Shown: piece by piece, positions 1 through 8,628 of the stretch | Layout of the letters: every line of letters begins with the position of its first letter | How positions within the stretch are numbered: the stretch's first letter is position 1 | Source: a bacterium | GTDB lineage: Bacteria > Margulisbacteria > Marinamargulisbacteria > SXXA01 | Direction: 5' to 3' | DNA: 16,799 bases | NCBI GenBank assembly: GCA_018402095.1 | Contig: JAGYJO010000012.1 | Location: forward strand, 1 to 16,799 | The notes under the pieces: generated by a model | Databases searched by the model: none | What the model was told of the DNA's origin: nothing | What the model saw: only the letters and a program-made list of their open reading frames with translations | Program-made: the position numbers and the translations under genes

Positions 1-2
1 AA

Positions 3-650
3 TACGAGTCCCCGGTGTTCCCAAAATGGGTTAACACACTTCCTGCCTTTATGTTTTTAGGGTCGGCACTGGCGTTTTTGACGTTGGTATTTATTTTTTG
101 GTATTGGTTAGGTCCCAAAAGTCTCGAGGTTGGGTATACGCCAAAGCAGCCGATTAACTATAGTCACAAGCTGCACGCGGGTGATCTAGGTATTGATTGC
201 CGTTATTGCCATTTCAATGTAGAGACATCGTCTCACGCGACCATTCCTACTACGGAAACCTGCATGAATTGTCATGCTGTTGTGAAGACAGATAGTCCTG
301 AAATAGCCAAGATACATGAGAGCTTTACTGAAGGTAAACCTATTGAGTGGGTAAAGGTGCATCAGCTGCCTGATTATGTTTACTTTGATCACAGTCGCCA
401 TGTTAATTCGGGTGTTTCCTGTGTGACATGTCATGGTCGCGTTGATCAGATGGACGTGGTTCATCAGGTTGAGCCGTTAAGTATGGGTTGGTGTTTGGAT
501 TGTCACCGTGCTCCTGATGCCAATTTGCGGCCGAAAGAATTGGTGACGAAAATGGATTGGAAAGCCGACGATGCGTTGGCTACAGGTCGCGTTATTCGCG
601 AGGCCTATCAGATTCGCCCTGGAGAGGATTGTAATACATGTCACAGATAA
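3..650 (+). CDS. actA: Alternative complex III pentaheme cytochrome c subunit ActA (5' end uncertain)
   Basis: ActA is the periplasmic multihaem cytochrome of alternative complex III, anchored by one N-terminal helix; it passes electrons from the iron-sulfur protein ActB towards the terminal oxidase. Counting from the GTG at 15, residues about 12-32 form the membrane anchor. Five CxxCH haem sites follow: CRYCH (62-66), CMNCH (83-87), CVTCH (136-140), CLDCH (160-164) and CNTCH (206-210), the last at the very C-terminus. Five haems is the number known for this family. The frame stays open to the window edge (codons from position 3), and no ribosome binding site is visible before the GTG at 15. 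The true start is therefore either that GTG or a codon a few residues upstream, outside the window. The 3' end overlaps actB by 13 bases, which suggests translational coupling. Identification is very secure; only the N-terminus is open. Confidence 0.95.
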   Translation, partial: YESPVFPKWVNTLPAFMFLGSALAFLTLVFIFWYWLGPKSLEVGYTPKQPINYSHKLHAGDLGIDCRYCHFNVETSSHATIPTTETCMNCHAVVKTDSPEIAKIHESFTEGKPIEWVKVHQLPDYVYFDHSRHVNSGVSCVTCHGRVDQMDVVHQVEPLSMGWCLDCHRAPDANLRPKELVTKMDWKADDALATGRVIREAYQIRPGEDCNTCHR

Positions 651-3600
651 AGGATCGCTCGTATTGGAGAAGCGCAGAAGACGATTCCTCTTCTGCCGAG
701 GTACAAGCTTTTGTTGATAGAGAGTTTCCAGCAGAAGCATCTGTCTTGGAGGACCCTTTAAGTCGTCGTACTTTTTTGAAGCTTATGGGTGCGTCTATTG
801 CGTTGGCTGGGGCGTCTGGCTGTACGATGAATATTCGTAAGCCTGTTCAGAAAATTCGTCCTTATGCATCTGCGCCGGAACAGTTGGTTCCTGGTCGTCC
901 TGTGTATTATGCGACGTCGATGGCTGTCGGGTTGGATGTTGCTGGGCTGTTGGTCGAGAGTCATGAAGGTCGTCCGACGAAGGTGGAGGGTAATCCTCAG
1001 CATCCTATGGGGACTGGTGCGGCAAATGCTTGGCATCAAGCGTCTGTTTTGAACTTGTATGACCCGGACAGGCTGAAGACGCCTCTTTTTCAAGGCGAGG
1101 CAGCGACGCTTGCTCAGTTTAAACAGTGGGTGTTGGGTGCTTCTGCGACATGGCGCAAAGACAAAGGTCGTGGTCTTGCGATTTTGACTGAAGAAAATGT
1201 TTCGCCTGCCTATCAACGTGTGTTGGCTTCATTGAAAGCGGAATTTCCTGAGCTGGGTGTGTATCGTTACGACTCGGTTAACCAGGACGCGATTGTTGAA
1301 GGTTTGTCTCTTGTGGCGGGGCGTTCAGCGTTGCCGTTGTATGATTTTGCTGCTGCAAATCGCGTTTTGTCTTTGGATGCAGATTTCTTGGGTATGGATT
1401 TGGGTAACCTTAAGTATGCCAAGGCTTTTTCTGCTAGAAGAGACCCTGAAAATAAAGATGATATGAACCGTCTGTATATGGCGGAGTCTCACTATAGTGT
1501 GACGGGTGGTAAGGCGGATCACCGTTTTCGTTTGTCTCCTCAAGCTATTGAGGGGTTGGCAATTGAAGTTGCTGTTCGTGTGTTGGCCAAAGTTGGCGGT
1601 TACTCTGATGTTGTTTCAGGTCTTGGCCGTTTCACGGGTGTTCGTCAGTCCGGTCTGGCGGGCGTTACGTTGGACGCTATTGTGTCGGATCTTTTGTCTG
1701 AAGGTAAGCGTAGCTTGGTTGTTGCCGGTGCGAACATGCCGGCTTGGGTTCACGGTCTAGTTGCTTTGGTGAATCAGGCGTTGGGTTCTGTTGGGACGTC
1801 TTTGACGTATCACGCTGTTCACGGATTGTTTGATACGGTGGGCGACAGCTTGTCCTCTATCCGAGATTTGTCTGCGGCTATTCGCCAAGAGAAGGTGTCT
1901 GCTTTGATTGTTGTGGGTGGAAACCCTGTTTATGACACACCTGTGGATGTTGATTTTGCAGCGGCTATGATGGCTGTTCCTACAAGTGTTCATTTGGCGA
2001 CACATCCGAATGAGACCAGTGCTGTTGCGACATGGCAGGTTCCGCGTTCGCATGTTTTGGAATCTTGGGGTGATTTTCAGGCGATAGATGGCACGGTTAG
2101 TGTTGTGCAGCCGTTAATTCAGCCGTTGTATAGCAGTTTGTCTGATACCTCTTTTCTAGCCTTGGTTGGCGGGAAAGATGCTGATGATTTTGCGCTGTTG
2201 CGTCAGGGGTATCGTTCTCTTTCCGATGCGGCATGGCGCAAGGTTTTGCATAACGGTATTGTGAGTGAGTCTGGCGCTTCGTTGTCTTTTCGTGCGAAAA
2301 CATCAACGTTGTTGTCGACGCTTGGTGGTTTGCGTGATTTGGGCCCGGTTGGGCTACAGGTTTCTTTTAGACCTGATTTTAAAGTATATGATGGGCGTTT
2401 TGCCAATAATGGTTGGTTGCAAGAGTTGCCAGATCCTGTCACGAAGTTGACTTGGGATAATGCTGCTTTTGTGAGTCGTACAACGGCGCGTAAGTTGGGA
2501 TTGGATCCCCGTGTTGGTGGTATTGATAGTCCTATTCAGGATGTGAATGATCGTGAAACATCGTCTAAAGTGATGTTGGCGAAGTTGACGGTGAACGGTC
2601 AAGAATTGACGACAGCGGTTATGGTGCAACCAGGTCACGCGGACGATACGGTTACGCTCTTGTTTGGATATGGCCGTAACTCTGTTGGGCGTGTTGGTAA
2701 AAACACGGGTTTCAATGTCTACCCTGTATTTGGTGGTAGCTATACTCAGGCTGGCGCAACACTTGAAAAACTTCCTGGGACTTATAAAGTTGCTGTAACT
2801 CAGGATCACTGGGGTATGGAGGGGCGTCCTTTGTACCGTGAAGGTGATGTGGCGGAATACAAAGAGAACCCTGAATTTGCGAAAGAAATGGAAGAGCATC
2901 CGCCTTTGATTTCTCCGTGGAAAGAAAAAGCTTACGATACCGGATATCAGTGGGGTATGGCGATTGATCTCAGTAAGTGTACTGGGTGTAATGCTTGTTT
3001 GATCGCTTGTCAGTCAGAAAACAATATTCCTATCGTTGGTAAAGATCAGGTGGCCAATGGTCGTGAAATGCACTGGATTCGACTGGACCGTTATTATGAA
3101 GGTACAGAAGAAGACGCTGTGATGGTGCAGCAGCCAGTGACCTGTTTGCAATGTGAAAATGCACCATGTGAGCAAGTGTGTCCGGTTGCTGCGACAACGC
3201 ATTCGGACGAAGGCTTGAACGATATGACGTACAACCGTTGTATTGGTACCAAGTATTGTTCCAATAATTGCCCTGTTAAAGTGCGTCGTTTCAACTTCTT
3301 GGATTATCATCAGCGTAATCCTCAAGCTGTTGCAAAAGACCGTGTGCATCTTTTTGATTATCTTAAAGAGCCGGATAAAACAGTTCAAAAACAATTTAAT
3401 CCCAATGTCACGGTTCGTATGCGTGGTGTTATGGAGAAGTGCACGTATTGTGTGCAGCGAATTAGTTCGACACGTATTGTTGCCAAAAATGAAGGTCGCG
3501 CAATCCAAGATGGCGAAATTCAAACAGCATGTGCACAAACATGTCCTTCTGATGCGATTGCTTTTGGGAATATTTTGGATTCCGAAAGTCGTGTGGCGAA

Positions 3601-3724
3601 GCTTAAAGCGCAGCACCGAGATTATCATATGTTGTCAGGGTTGCATCTGAAGGCGCGGACCTCTTATTTGGCTGCGATTCGGAACCCCAATCCGAGACTT
3701 GAGACTGTAGAAAGGGTTTCTTAG
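638..3724 (+). CDS. actB: Alternative complex III iron-sulfur/molybdopterin-fold subunit ActB
   Basis: ActB (1028 aa) is the large peripheral subunit of alternative complex III, combining an oxidoreductase-like domain with an NrfC-like ferredoxin domain. In solved ACIII structures the first domain lacks the molybdenum cofactor and the second carries three [4Fe-4S] and one [3Fe-4S] cluster. Here an N-terminal twin-arginine motif (SRRTFLK, R43-R44) is followed by a hydrophobic stretch ending in a lipobox-like LAGASGC (C62). This suggests Tat export and a lipid anchor. The ferredoxin domain has Cys groups at 781/784/787/791, 836/839/844/848, 868/874/878, 935/938 and 965/969. An AGGA Shine-Dalgarno at 625-628 lies 9 bases before the ATG, inside actA. 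The stop codon shares its last base with a possible GTG start of actC. Fusion of both domains in one chain is normal for ActB. Confidence 0.96.
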   Translation: MSQIKDRSYWRSAEDDSSSAEVQAFVDREFPAEASVLEDPLSRRTFLKLMGASIALAGASGCTMNIRKPVQKIRPYASAPEQLVPGRPVYYATSMAVGLDVAGLLVESHEGRPTKVEGNPQHPMGTGAANAWHQASVLNLYDPDRLKTPLFQGEAATLAQFKQWVLGASATWRKDKGRGLAILTEENVSPAYQRVLASLKAEFPELGVYRYDSVNQDAIVEGLSLVAGRSALPLYDFAAANRVLSLDADFLGMDLGNLKYAKAFSARRDPENKDDMNRLYMAESHYSVTGGKADHRFRLSPQAIEGLAIEVAVRVLAKVGGYSDVVSGLGRFTGVRQSGLAGVTLDAIVSDLLSEGKRSLVVAGANMPAWVHGLVALVNQALGSVGTSLTYHAVHGLFDTVGDSLSSIRDLSAAIRQEKVSALIVVGGNPVYDTPVDVDFAAAMMAVPTSVHLATHPNETSAVATWQVPRSHVLESWGDFQAIDGTVSVVQPLIQPLYSSLSDTSFLALVGGKDADDFALLRQGYRSLSDAAWRKVLHNGIVSESGASLSFRAKTSTLLSTLGGLRDLGPVGLQVSFRPDFKVYDGRFANNGWLQELPDPVTKLTWDNAAFVSRTTARKLGLDPRVGGIDSPIQDVNDRETSSKVMLAKLTVNGQELTTAVMVQPGHADDTVTLLFGYGRNSVGRVGKNTGFNVYPVFGGSYTQAGATLEKLPGTYKVAVTQDHWGMEGRPLYREGDVAEYKENPEFAKEMEEHPPLISPWKEKAYDTGYQWGMAIDLSKCTGCNACLIACQSENNIPIVGKDQVANGREMHWIRLDRYYEGTEEDAVMVQQPVTCLQCENAPCEQVCPVAATTHSDEGLNDMTYNRCIGTKYCSNNCPVKVRRFNFLDYHQRNPQAVAKDRVHLFDYLKEPDKTVQKQFNPNVTVRMRGVMEKCTYCVQRISSTRIVAKNEGRAIQDGEIQTACAQTCPSDAIAFGNILDSESRVAKLKAQHRDYHMLSGLHLKARTSYLAAIRNPNPRLETVERVS

Positions 3725-3726
3725 TG

Positions 3727-5115
3727 ATGGATAAACAGGTGTTGGCGGACGATCCGTCGAAACGTCAGAAATTGGTTTTGGGGGATCATACCTTCGCCAG
3801 TATTTCTGATGTGGTATGTAAGCCTATTGAGTCTAAGGCGCCGACGTGGTGGCTCATTGGTCTTTTTGCTTCTATTTCCTTTTTGTTGCTGTTGTTGTCT
3901 ATGTTGGGTTATTTGGTCTGGGAAGGCGTTGGGGTTTGGGGTCTGAACAATCCTGTTATGTGGGGTTGGGATCTTGTTACCTTTGTATTCTGGATTGGTA
4001 TCGGGCACGCAGGGACCTTGATTTCTGCGATTCTCTTTTTGTTTCGTCAGAAATGGCGGACATCTATTAACCGTTTTGCGGAGGCTATGACCATCTTTGC
4101 GGTTATGTGTGCGGGTTTGTATATCGGGTTTCACGTTGGTCGCTTTTGGGTGGCTTATTATTTGTTCCCTGTACCAAACTCTATGCAAATGTGGGGCAAC
4201 TTTAGAAGTCCGTTGCTTTGGGATTTGTTTGCGGTTAGTACGTATTTTACGATTTCTTTGCTGTTTTGGTACGTTGGGTTGGTCCCTGATTTGGCCACGC
4301 TTCGTGATAGGGCTGCTACCAAAACTAGGAAAATTGTGTATGGTATTTTTTCTATGGGTTGGCGTGGTGCCAACAGGCATTGGCAGCATTATGAAAAGGC
4401 CTACATGATTTTGGCGGCGCTATCTACACCGTTGGTTTTGTCTGTTCACTCTATTGTTAGTTTTGACTTTGCGGCGTCTCAATTGCCAGGGTGGCATACC
4501 ACGATCTTTCCCCCTTACTTTGTAGCGGGTGCGATCTTTTCTGGTTTTGCGATGGTAATGACCTTGATGCTTTTGGCCCGTGAGATTTTTGGGCTCAAAG
4601 ACATGGTCACCATGCATCACCTTGAGACGATGAATAAAATTATTTTGGCGACAGGTACCATGGTTGGTTACGCCTATGGTATGGAGTTTTTTGTTGCCTG
4701 GTATTCTGGTAATGAGTACGAAGCTTTTGCCTTTGTTAGTCGTGCCTTTGGTCCCTATGCTTGGGCCTATTGGACGATGGTGTCTTGCAATGTGTTGTTT
4801 CCTCAGTTGTTTTGGTTCAAAAAAATCAGAACCAGTATTCCTATCATGTTTGTTATTTCGATTATCGTGAACATTGGGATGTGGTTTGAGCGTTTTGTTA
4901 TCACGGTTACGTCTTTGCATCGTGACTTTTTGCCTTCTAGTTGGGAGTACTATTCCCCGACTTGGGTTGAGATCTGTCAGTTCTTGGGTAGCTTTGGTTT
5001 GTTTTTTACATTGTTTTTGTTGTTTTTGAAATTTTTGCCAATGATCGCTATTTCAGAAGTCAAAGGCATTATGCCTGAGGCCAATCCGCATCATGGAGAG
5101 ACACATCATGGGTAA
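3727..5115 (+). CDS. actC: Alternative complex III NrfD-like integral membrane subunit ActC
   Basis: ActC is one of two NrfD/PsrC-type membrane subunits of alternative complex III. It has about ten transmembrane helices and in solved complexes forms the quinol-oxidising site next to ActB. The 462-residue product is strongly hydrophobic. It carries the characteristic segment with HAGTLISAILFLFRQKWRTS followed by NRFAEAMT, typical of ActC/NrfD family members. A hydrophilic N-terminus of about 38 residues precedes the first helix, and the tail is His-rich. Two adjacent starts exist: GTG at 3724, overlapping the actB stop, and ATG at 3727. AAAGGG at 3711-3716 can serve either (7 or 10 bases away). 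I chose ATG, and the difference is one residue. The 3' end overlaps actD by 8 bases. The order actB-actC-actD is the standard one. Confidence 0.95.
   Translation: MDKQVLADDPSKRQKLVLGDHTFASISDVVCKPIESKAPTWWLIGLFASISFLLLLLSMLGYLVWEGVGVWGLNNPVMWGWDLVTFVFWIGIGHAGTLISAILFLFRQKWRTSINRFAEAMTIFAVMCAGLYIGFHVGRFWVAYYLFPVPNSMQMWGNFRSPLLWDLFAVSTYFTISLLFWYVGLVPDLATLRDRAATKTRKIVYGIFSMGWRGANRHWQHYEKAYMILAALSTPLVLSVHSIVSFDFAASQLPGWHTTIFPPYFVAGAIFSGFAMVMTLMLLAREIFGLKDMVTMHHLETMNKIILATGTMVGYAYGMEFFVAWYSGNEYEAFAFVSRAFGPYAWAYWTMVSCNVLFPQLFWFKKIRTSIPIMFVISIIVNIGMWFERFVITVTSLHRDFLPSSWEYYSPTWVEICQFLGSFGLFFTLFLLFLKFLPMIAISEVKGIMPEANPHHGETHHG
5095..5098 (+). promoter_or_regulatory. Shine-Dalgarno deciding the actD start
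   Basis: GGAG lies 9 bases before the ATG at 5108. An earlier in-frame ATG at 5093 overlaps this site and has no purine-rich sequence of its own. The family N-terminus (KSIYGLMAEF) begins right after the 5108 Met, so 5108 is the better start. Confidence 0.65.
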
Positions 5116-5641
5116 ATCGATTTATGGTCTAATGGCTGAATTTGATAGTCCTGGCAGTCTGATGAAGGCGGCTGAAGGACTTCGGGATTCTGGATACAAG
5201 AAGTTTGAAACCTATTCGCCCTTTCCTATTCATGGCATGGATGCTGCGATGGGCTTGAAAGAATCTGTTTTGGGTTGGATCGTTCTTGTGTTTGGTGCGA
5301 CCGGATTGACTTGTGGATTTTTGTTGCAAACATGGGTTTCTGTTTTTGCTTATGAAATTACAGTGAGTGGCAAGCCGCTTTTTAGCTTTCAGGCTTTTGT
5401 TCCTGTTTGTTTCGAAGTGATGGTTTTGTTTTCTGGTATTGCTGCTGTTTTTGGAATGTTTGCGTTGAACCGTTTGCCGCAACTGTACCATTCTGTATTT
5501 AACTATAAGCGTTTTGCGATTGCATCGTCTCACGGCTTTTTTGTGAGTGTGGAATCGGATGATGCCCACTATTCAGAGGTGGATACCACCCGACTTCTTG
5601 AGAAGTTGGGCGGCAAGCACATCGAAACGGTAGAGGCGTAA
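5108..5641 (+). CDS. actD: Alternative complex III membrane subunit ActD (DUF3341)
   Basis: ActD is a small membrane subunit of alternative complex III with two transmembrane helices. It helps hold the NrfD-like subunits together and carries no cofactor. The 177-residue product begins with the family signature KSIYGLMAEFDSPGSL, a soluble segment of about 50 residues with YSPFPIHGMD. Two hydrophobic helices follow, at roughly residues 57-80 and 95-120. The C-terminal soluble part contains the typical ...GFFVSVESDD... region. The start at ATG 5108 is chosen over ATG 5093 because GGAG at 5095-5098 sits 9 bases upstream of it. The gene overlaps actC by 8 bases and is separated from actE by 2 bases. 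Length and order match the family. Confidence 0.93.
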   Translation: MGKSIYGLMAEFDSPGSLMKAAEGLRDSGYKKFETYSPFPIHGMDAAMGLKESVLGWIVLVFGATGLTCGFLLQTWVSVFAYEITVSGKPLFSFQAFVPVCFEVMVLFSGIAAVFGMFALNRLPQLYHSVFNYKRFAIASSHGFFVSVESDDAHYSEVDTTRLLEKLGGKHIETVEA

Positions 5642-5643
5642 TT

Positions 5644-6261
5644 ATGAACAAAAATCTTATTTTAGTGTGTGTTGCTATTGTGGGTCTGACATTAACCGGC
5701 TGTCGGGGTTACCGTTCTGAAAAGCCGCCGATTCACCCGAATCCAAACTTTGATTGGCAGTCAAAGGTAAAGCCTCAGCGTGACCCATTAACCGTTCCTG
5801 AGGGGACTGTTGCGTGGGGGGATTCTCAGAGTTTTACGGGGATTCACAAGCGTTCCGAATTTTTGAAAGACGATAACCGTTTTTATCAAGGCAAAGAAAC
5901 GTCTGGTGCTTTTGTCGCGAAAGCGCCTGTGGCAGTGACGTCTGAACTGCTTTTGCGTGGACAAGAGCGCTTTAATATTTATTGTGCGGTTTGTCACGAT
6001 CAGACTGGCGCCGGCAAAGGTTTGGTTATTTCGCGTGGCTTTGCGCCACCACCAGATTTGGCTGATAGCCGTATTGTGGATATGAAAGATGGCGAGCTTT
6101 TTGGCATCATTTCACATGGCGTGAGAAGTATGCCCGCTTATGCTAAGCAGATCAGAGAAGAAGACCGTTGGGCGATCGTGCTTTATGTGCGCGCGTTACA
6201 ACAAGCCCGCAATGCAACGATAGAAAATGTACCCGTGGGCCTTCGGTCTAACATCAAGTAA
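5644..6261 (+). CDS. actE: Alternative complex III monohaem cytochrome c lipoprotein ActE
   Basis: ActE is the monohaem cytochrome c subunit of alternative complex III and the likely exit point for electrons to the oxidase. The 205-residue product starts with a lipoprotein signal peptide (hydrophobic residues 4-17, lipobox LTGC, C20), so it should be lipid-anchored in the periplasm. A linker rich in Pro and charged residues follows. The cytochrome domain has CAVCH (C114, C117, H118), and RSMPAY supplies the probable axial Met (M163). An AGAGG ribosome binding site lies 7 bases before the ATG, inside the end of actD. The stop codon shares one base with an upstream ATG of actF. In known ACIII-oxidase supercomplexes this subunit faces the oxidase. 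Here it could donate directly to the cytochrome c domain fused to CoxB, which is an inference. Confidence 0.95.
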   Translation: MNKNLILVCVAIVGLTLTGCRGYRSEKPPIHPNPNFDWQSKVKPQRDPLTVPEGTVAWGDSQSFTGIHKRSEFLKDDNRFYQGKETSGAFVAKAPVAVTSELLLRGQERFNIYCAVCHDQTGAGKGLVISRGFAPPPDLADSRIVDMKDGELFGIISHGVRSMPAYAKQIREEDRWAIVLYVRALQQARNATIENVPVGLRSNIK

Positions 6262-6263
6262 AT

Positions 6264-6267
6264 GGAG
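6264..6267 (+). promoter_or_regulatory. Shine-Dalgarno deciding the actF start
   Basis: GGAG lies 6 bases before the ATG at 6274. The earlier in-frame ATG at 6262 overlaps this GGAG and the actE stop, and has no ribosome binding site of its own. Confidence 0.65.
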
Positions 6268-6273
6268 ACACGT

Positions 6274-7455
6274 ATGAAGGTATCTGGAACCCCCCTTACT
6301 GGCCCCTTGGCCGAAAAACTCCCCAAAATAGCTGCTATTGTTGGTGTCTTGGGGATGATTGCGTCTTTTGTATACTACACACAAGACCATCACCGCTTTT
6401 TTTATAGTTATTTAACGGCCTTTGTTTTCTTCTTGAGTATCGTTTTGGGCGGTATGTTTTTTGTGATTATTCAACATCTGACCCGTGCAGGTTGGAGTGT
6501 TGTTGTTCGCCGTTTGTCTGAGCATCTGATGAAGAATGCTGGGTTGATGGCTATTTTATTTATACCCATTTTGTTTGGCTTACATGAGTTGTATCACTGG
6601 ACGCATGCATCGGAGGTCTTGAAAGACCATCTTTTGCAGGTCAAAGCACCCTATTTGAATATTCCATTTTTTGTAGCCCGTGTCGTTGTCTTTTTTGCGG
6701 TGTGGGTATGGTTGGGCCGTAAGTTTTTCAACATGTCTGTTGCCCAAGACAGTAGCGCGGATCATTCATTGACCTTGAAAATGCAAAAGGCGTCTACTTA
6801 TGGCATCTTATTGTTTGGGTTGAGTTTGACCTTTTCAATGGTTGATTGGGTCATGTCTATTACCCCGCATTGGTATTCTACTATGTTTGGGGTTTACTTT
6901 TTTGCCGGTAGTGCTATGGCTGGGTTGGCTACAATCAGTCTGTTGGCTTTGATTTTGCGCCGGGCAGGATTTTTGCAGGATATTATTCGTGTTGATCATT
7001 ACCATGATTTGGCAAAGCTTTTGTATGGTTTTATTGTTTTTTGGACCTATATTGCATTTAGTCAGTACTTCTTGATCTGGTATGCCAATATTCCTGAAGA
7101 TACGGCTTGGTACCATATGCACTTTATGGGATCTTGGAATACCGTTGCTGTGTTTTTGATCTTGGGTCACTTTGCACTGCCGTTTATTGGTTTTATGTCC
7201 AAGCACATGCGTCGCAATTTGAAAGTGCAAGCTATTGTCACTGTGTGGATGTTGTTCATGCATTTTGTTGATGTCTATTGGGTCATTATGCCAAATATCG
7301 ACACGTCGGGGTTCCACGCGTCTTGGGGCGATATTGCATGTTTCCTTGGTATTGGTGGATTATTTGTTGCTGTGTTGTTTGCTCGGATGCGGACAGTGTC
7401 GTTGGTTCCTACACAGGACCCGCGCTTGCCTGAATCCCTAGCGCATCATACCTAG
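6274..7455 (+). CDS. actF: Alternative complex III NrfD-like integral membrane subunit ActF
   Basis: ActF is the second NrfD-type membrane subunit of alternative complex III, homologous to ActC and packed against it. It is proposed to take part in proton movement. The 393-residue product has about ten hydrophobic helices. It contains family-like stretches such as FGLHELYHWTHAS early, then SITPHWYSTMFGVYFFAGSA and SQYFLIWYANIPEDTAWY in the second half. ATG 6274 is preferred to ATG 6262 because GGAG (6264-6267) stands at correct spacing before it. The choice removes only four residues (METR). The gene follows actE directly and ends 9 bases before the next small gene. Length agrees with ActF, and position after the monohaem cytochrome separates it from ActC. 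Confidence 0.94.
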   Translation: MKVSGTPLTGPLAEKLPKIAAIVGVLGMIASFVYYTQDHHRFFYSYLTAFVFFLSIVLGGMFFVIIQHLTRAGWSVVVRRLSEHLMKNAGLMAILFIPILFGLHELYHWTHASEVLKDHLLQVKAPYLNIPFFVARVVVFFAVWVWLGRKFFNMSVAQDSSADHSLTLKMQKASTYGILLFGLSLTFSMVDWVMSITPHWYSTMFGVYFFAGSAMAGLATISLLALILRRAGFLQDIIRVDHYHDLAKLLYGFIVFWTYIAFSQYFLIWYANIPEDTAWYHMHFMGSWNTVAVFLILGHFALPFIGFMSKHMRRNLKVQAIVTVWMLFMHFVDVYWVIMPNIDTSGFHASWGDIACFLGIGGLFVAVLFARMRTVSLVPTQDPRLPESLAHHT

Positions 7456-7464
7456 GAGAAGTAC

Positions 7465-7782
7465 ATGTCAGATCATCACGATGGCGTTGTAGAATTTCAA
7501 GATGAGCCCAATATCGGGGTGTCGTCCGTGGTTATTATTTTAACTTTTGTTTTTTTGGTTCTGATTGTTTGGGGTGGTTTGATTTATTACCGTAGCGCCC
7601 AATCAGATGCCTTGAATCAGCGTGAATTAGATGGCAAGCCGACGGCAGAGTTGCGACAGCTCAGACAATCTGAGGCCGCCTCTTTGGTGTCCTTGCGTTG
7701 GATTGATAAGTCCAAAGGCCGTGTTCAAATTCCTATTGCTTTGGCAATGGATCTTGTTCGTCAGCGTTATCAATCCCGGTGA
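7465..7782 (+). CDS. Small single-helix membrane protein of the ACIII-cox cluster, function unknown
   Basis: This 105-residue protein has a short acidic, His-containing N-terminus (SDHHDGVVEF), one transmembrane helix at about residues 22-42, and a soluble tail presumably facing the periplasm. The tail holds the pattern WIDKSKGRVQIPIALAMDLV. From memory, similar W-x-D-x-x-x-G-x-V-x-IPI-x-x-AM tails occur in small unnamed proteins next to other alternative complex III or oxidase genes, but I cannot verify this here. A clear Shine-Dalgarno (AGGAGAA) follows the actF stop, just before the ATG. The last base of its stop is the first base of the SCO gene's ATG, which implies coupled translation. 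It could be an accessory subunit of ACIII, a bridge between ACIII and the oxidase, or an assembly factor working with SCO. The gene is clearly real; its role is open. Confidence 0.85.
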   Translation: MSDHHDGVVEFQDEPNIGVSSVVIILTFVFLVLIVWGGLIYYRSAQSDALNQRELDGKPTAELRQLRQSEAASLVSLRWIDKSKGRVQIPIALAMDLVRQRYQSR

Positions 7783-8627
7783 TGGCTAGGCTTCGTCGTA
7801 TGCCGCCGCATCGCTATTCTTTTTTCTTGGCATTGGCTATTTTTTGTTTTGGTGTCTGTGCGCCGGTGTTCGCATCTTCTTCTGGAGATGCGAATGACTT
7901 GCCTGCAGAGCTTACAAAGGTGGGTGTCACCGAGCGTATCGGTGAACATCTTCCATTTGATGCGGTCGTACGCGATACAAAAGGAGAGACGGCATTTTTA
8001 GGGGACTATTTCAAAAATGGTCGTCCAAAAATTCTGGTTTTTGCCTATTATACCTGTCCGATGTTGTGCGGCTTGGTGTTGGATGGTGCGGCGAAAGCTA
8101 TTTCTGAAGTGCCTGGTTTGGGTCAAGATTATGATGTTTTGACCATGAGTATCAATCCCTTAGATACCGTTAAAAATGCATCTGACTTTGAAGTGAAATA
8201 CAATGTCGCGGCGGGTGCTTCCCCTATTGACGCCACACCGGCGTGGCAATTTTTTGTTGGTGATCAGGGATCTGAACAAAAAATTGCAGATGCAGCAGGT
8301 TTTGGTTACAAATTACAGGACAATGGTGAGTATGCCCATGCGTCTCTCATTATGTTGGTTTCTGGTGATGGCAAGATAACGCGTTATCTCTATGGGATCG
8401 AATATCGACCTTTTGATTTGAAGCTAGCCTTAGCCGAAGCCAAATTAGGGAAAGGTGTTTCTTCTGTAGAAAGGGTGTTATTGTTTTGTTACAATTACGA
8501 CCCTGATGCGCGAGGCTATGTGCTTTTTGCTGTGAAATTGATGCGTGTAGGCGGTCTGTTGACCATAATTATTTTGGCGGGTTTGCTTTTTTGGTTGGCC
8601 CGTACATCTAAAGGTAGGAAAGCTTAG
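7782..8627 (+). CDS. SCO1/SenC family copper chaperone for cytochrome oxidase
   Basis: SCO1/SenC proteins are thioredoxin-fold periplasmic copper chaperones that deliver copper to, or reduce, the CuA site of oxidase subunit II. The 281-residue product has a signal sequence ending near APVFA (residue 31). Its copper site is CPMLC (C92, C96) with H186 in YAHASL, the usual Cx3C plus distal His. Unlike many SCO proteins it has a second hydrophobic helix at the C-terminus (about 254-273), preceded by the segment LLFCYNYDP. Starts at GTG 7779 and ATG 7782 are adjacent. ATG 7782 overlaps the upstream stop by one base, and no strong ribosome binding site is seen, so translation is probably coupled. 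Its place directly before coxB fits CuA maturation. Family assignment is secure; the specific symbol (sco, senC) is a convention I leave open. Confidence 0.93.
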   Translation: MARLRRMPPHRYSFFLALAIFCFGVCAPVFASSSGDANDLPAELTKVGVTERIGEHLPFDAVVRDTKGETAFLGDYFKNGRPKILVFAYYTCPMLCGLVLDGAAKAISEVPGLGQDYDVLTMSINPLDTVKNASDFEVKYNVAAGASPIDATPAWQFFVGDQGSEQKIADAAGFGYKLQDNGEYAHASLIMLVSGDGKITRYLYGIEYRPFDLKLALAEAKLGKGVSSVERVLLFCYNYDPDARGYVLFAVKLMRVGGLLTIIILAGLLFWLARTSKGRKA

Positions 8628-8628
8628 G

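Noticed and set aside
2354..4389. Long antisense reading frames on the minus strand (2354-2899, 3014-3628, 3721-4389)
   Set aside because: They lie wholly inside actB and actC, whose identity is certain. Their products are low-complexity, basic and without recognisable motifs. The G+T-rich strand makes long antisense frames common.
4420..7317. Other antisense frames (4420-4920, 5129-5569, 6835-7317)
   Set aside because: Shadows of actC, actD and actF with atypical composition, no start signals and no family features.
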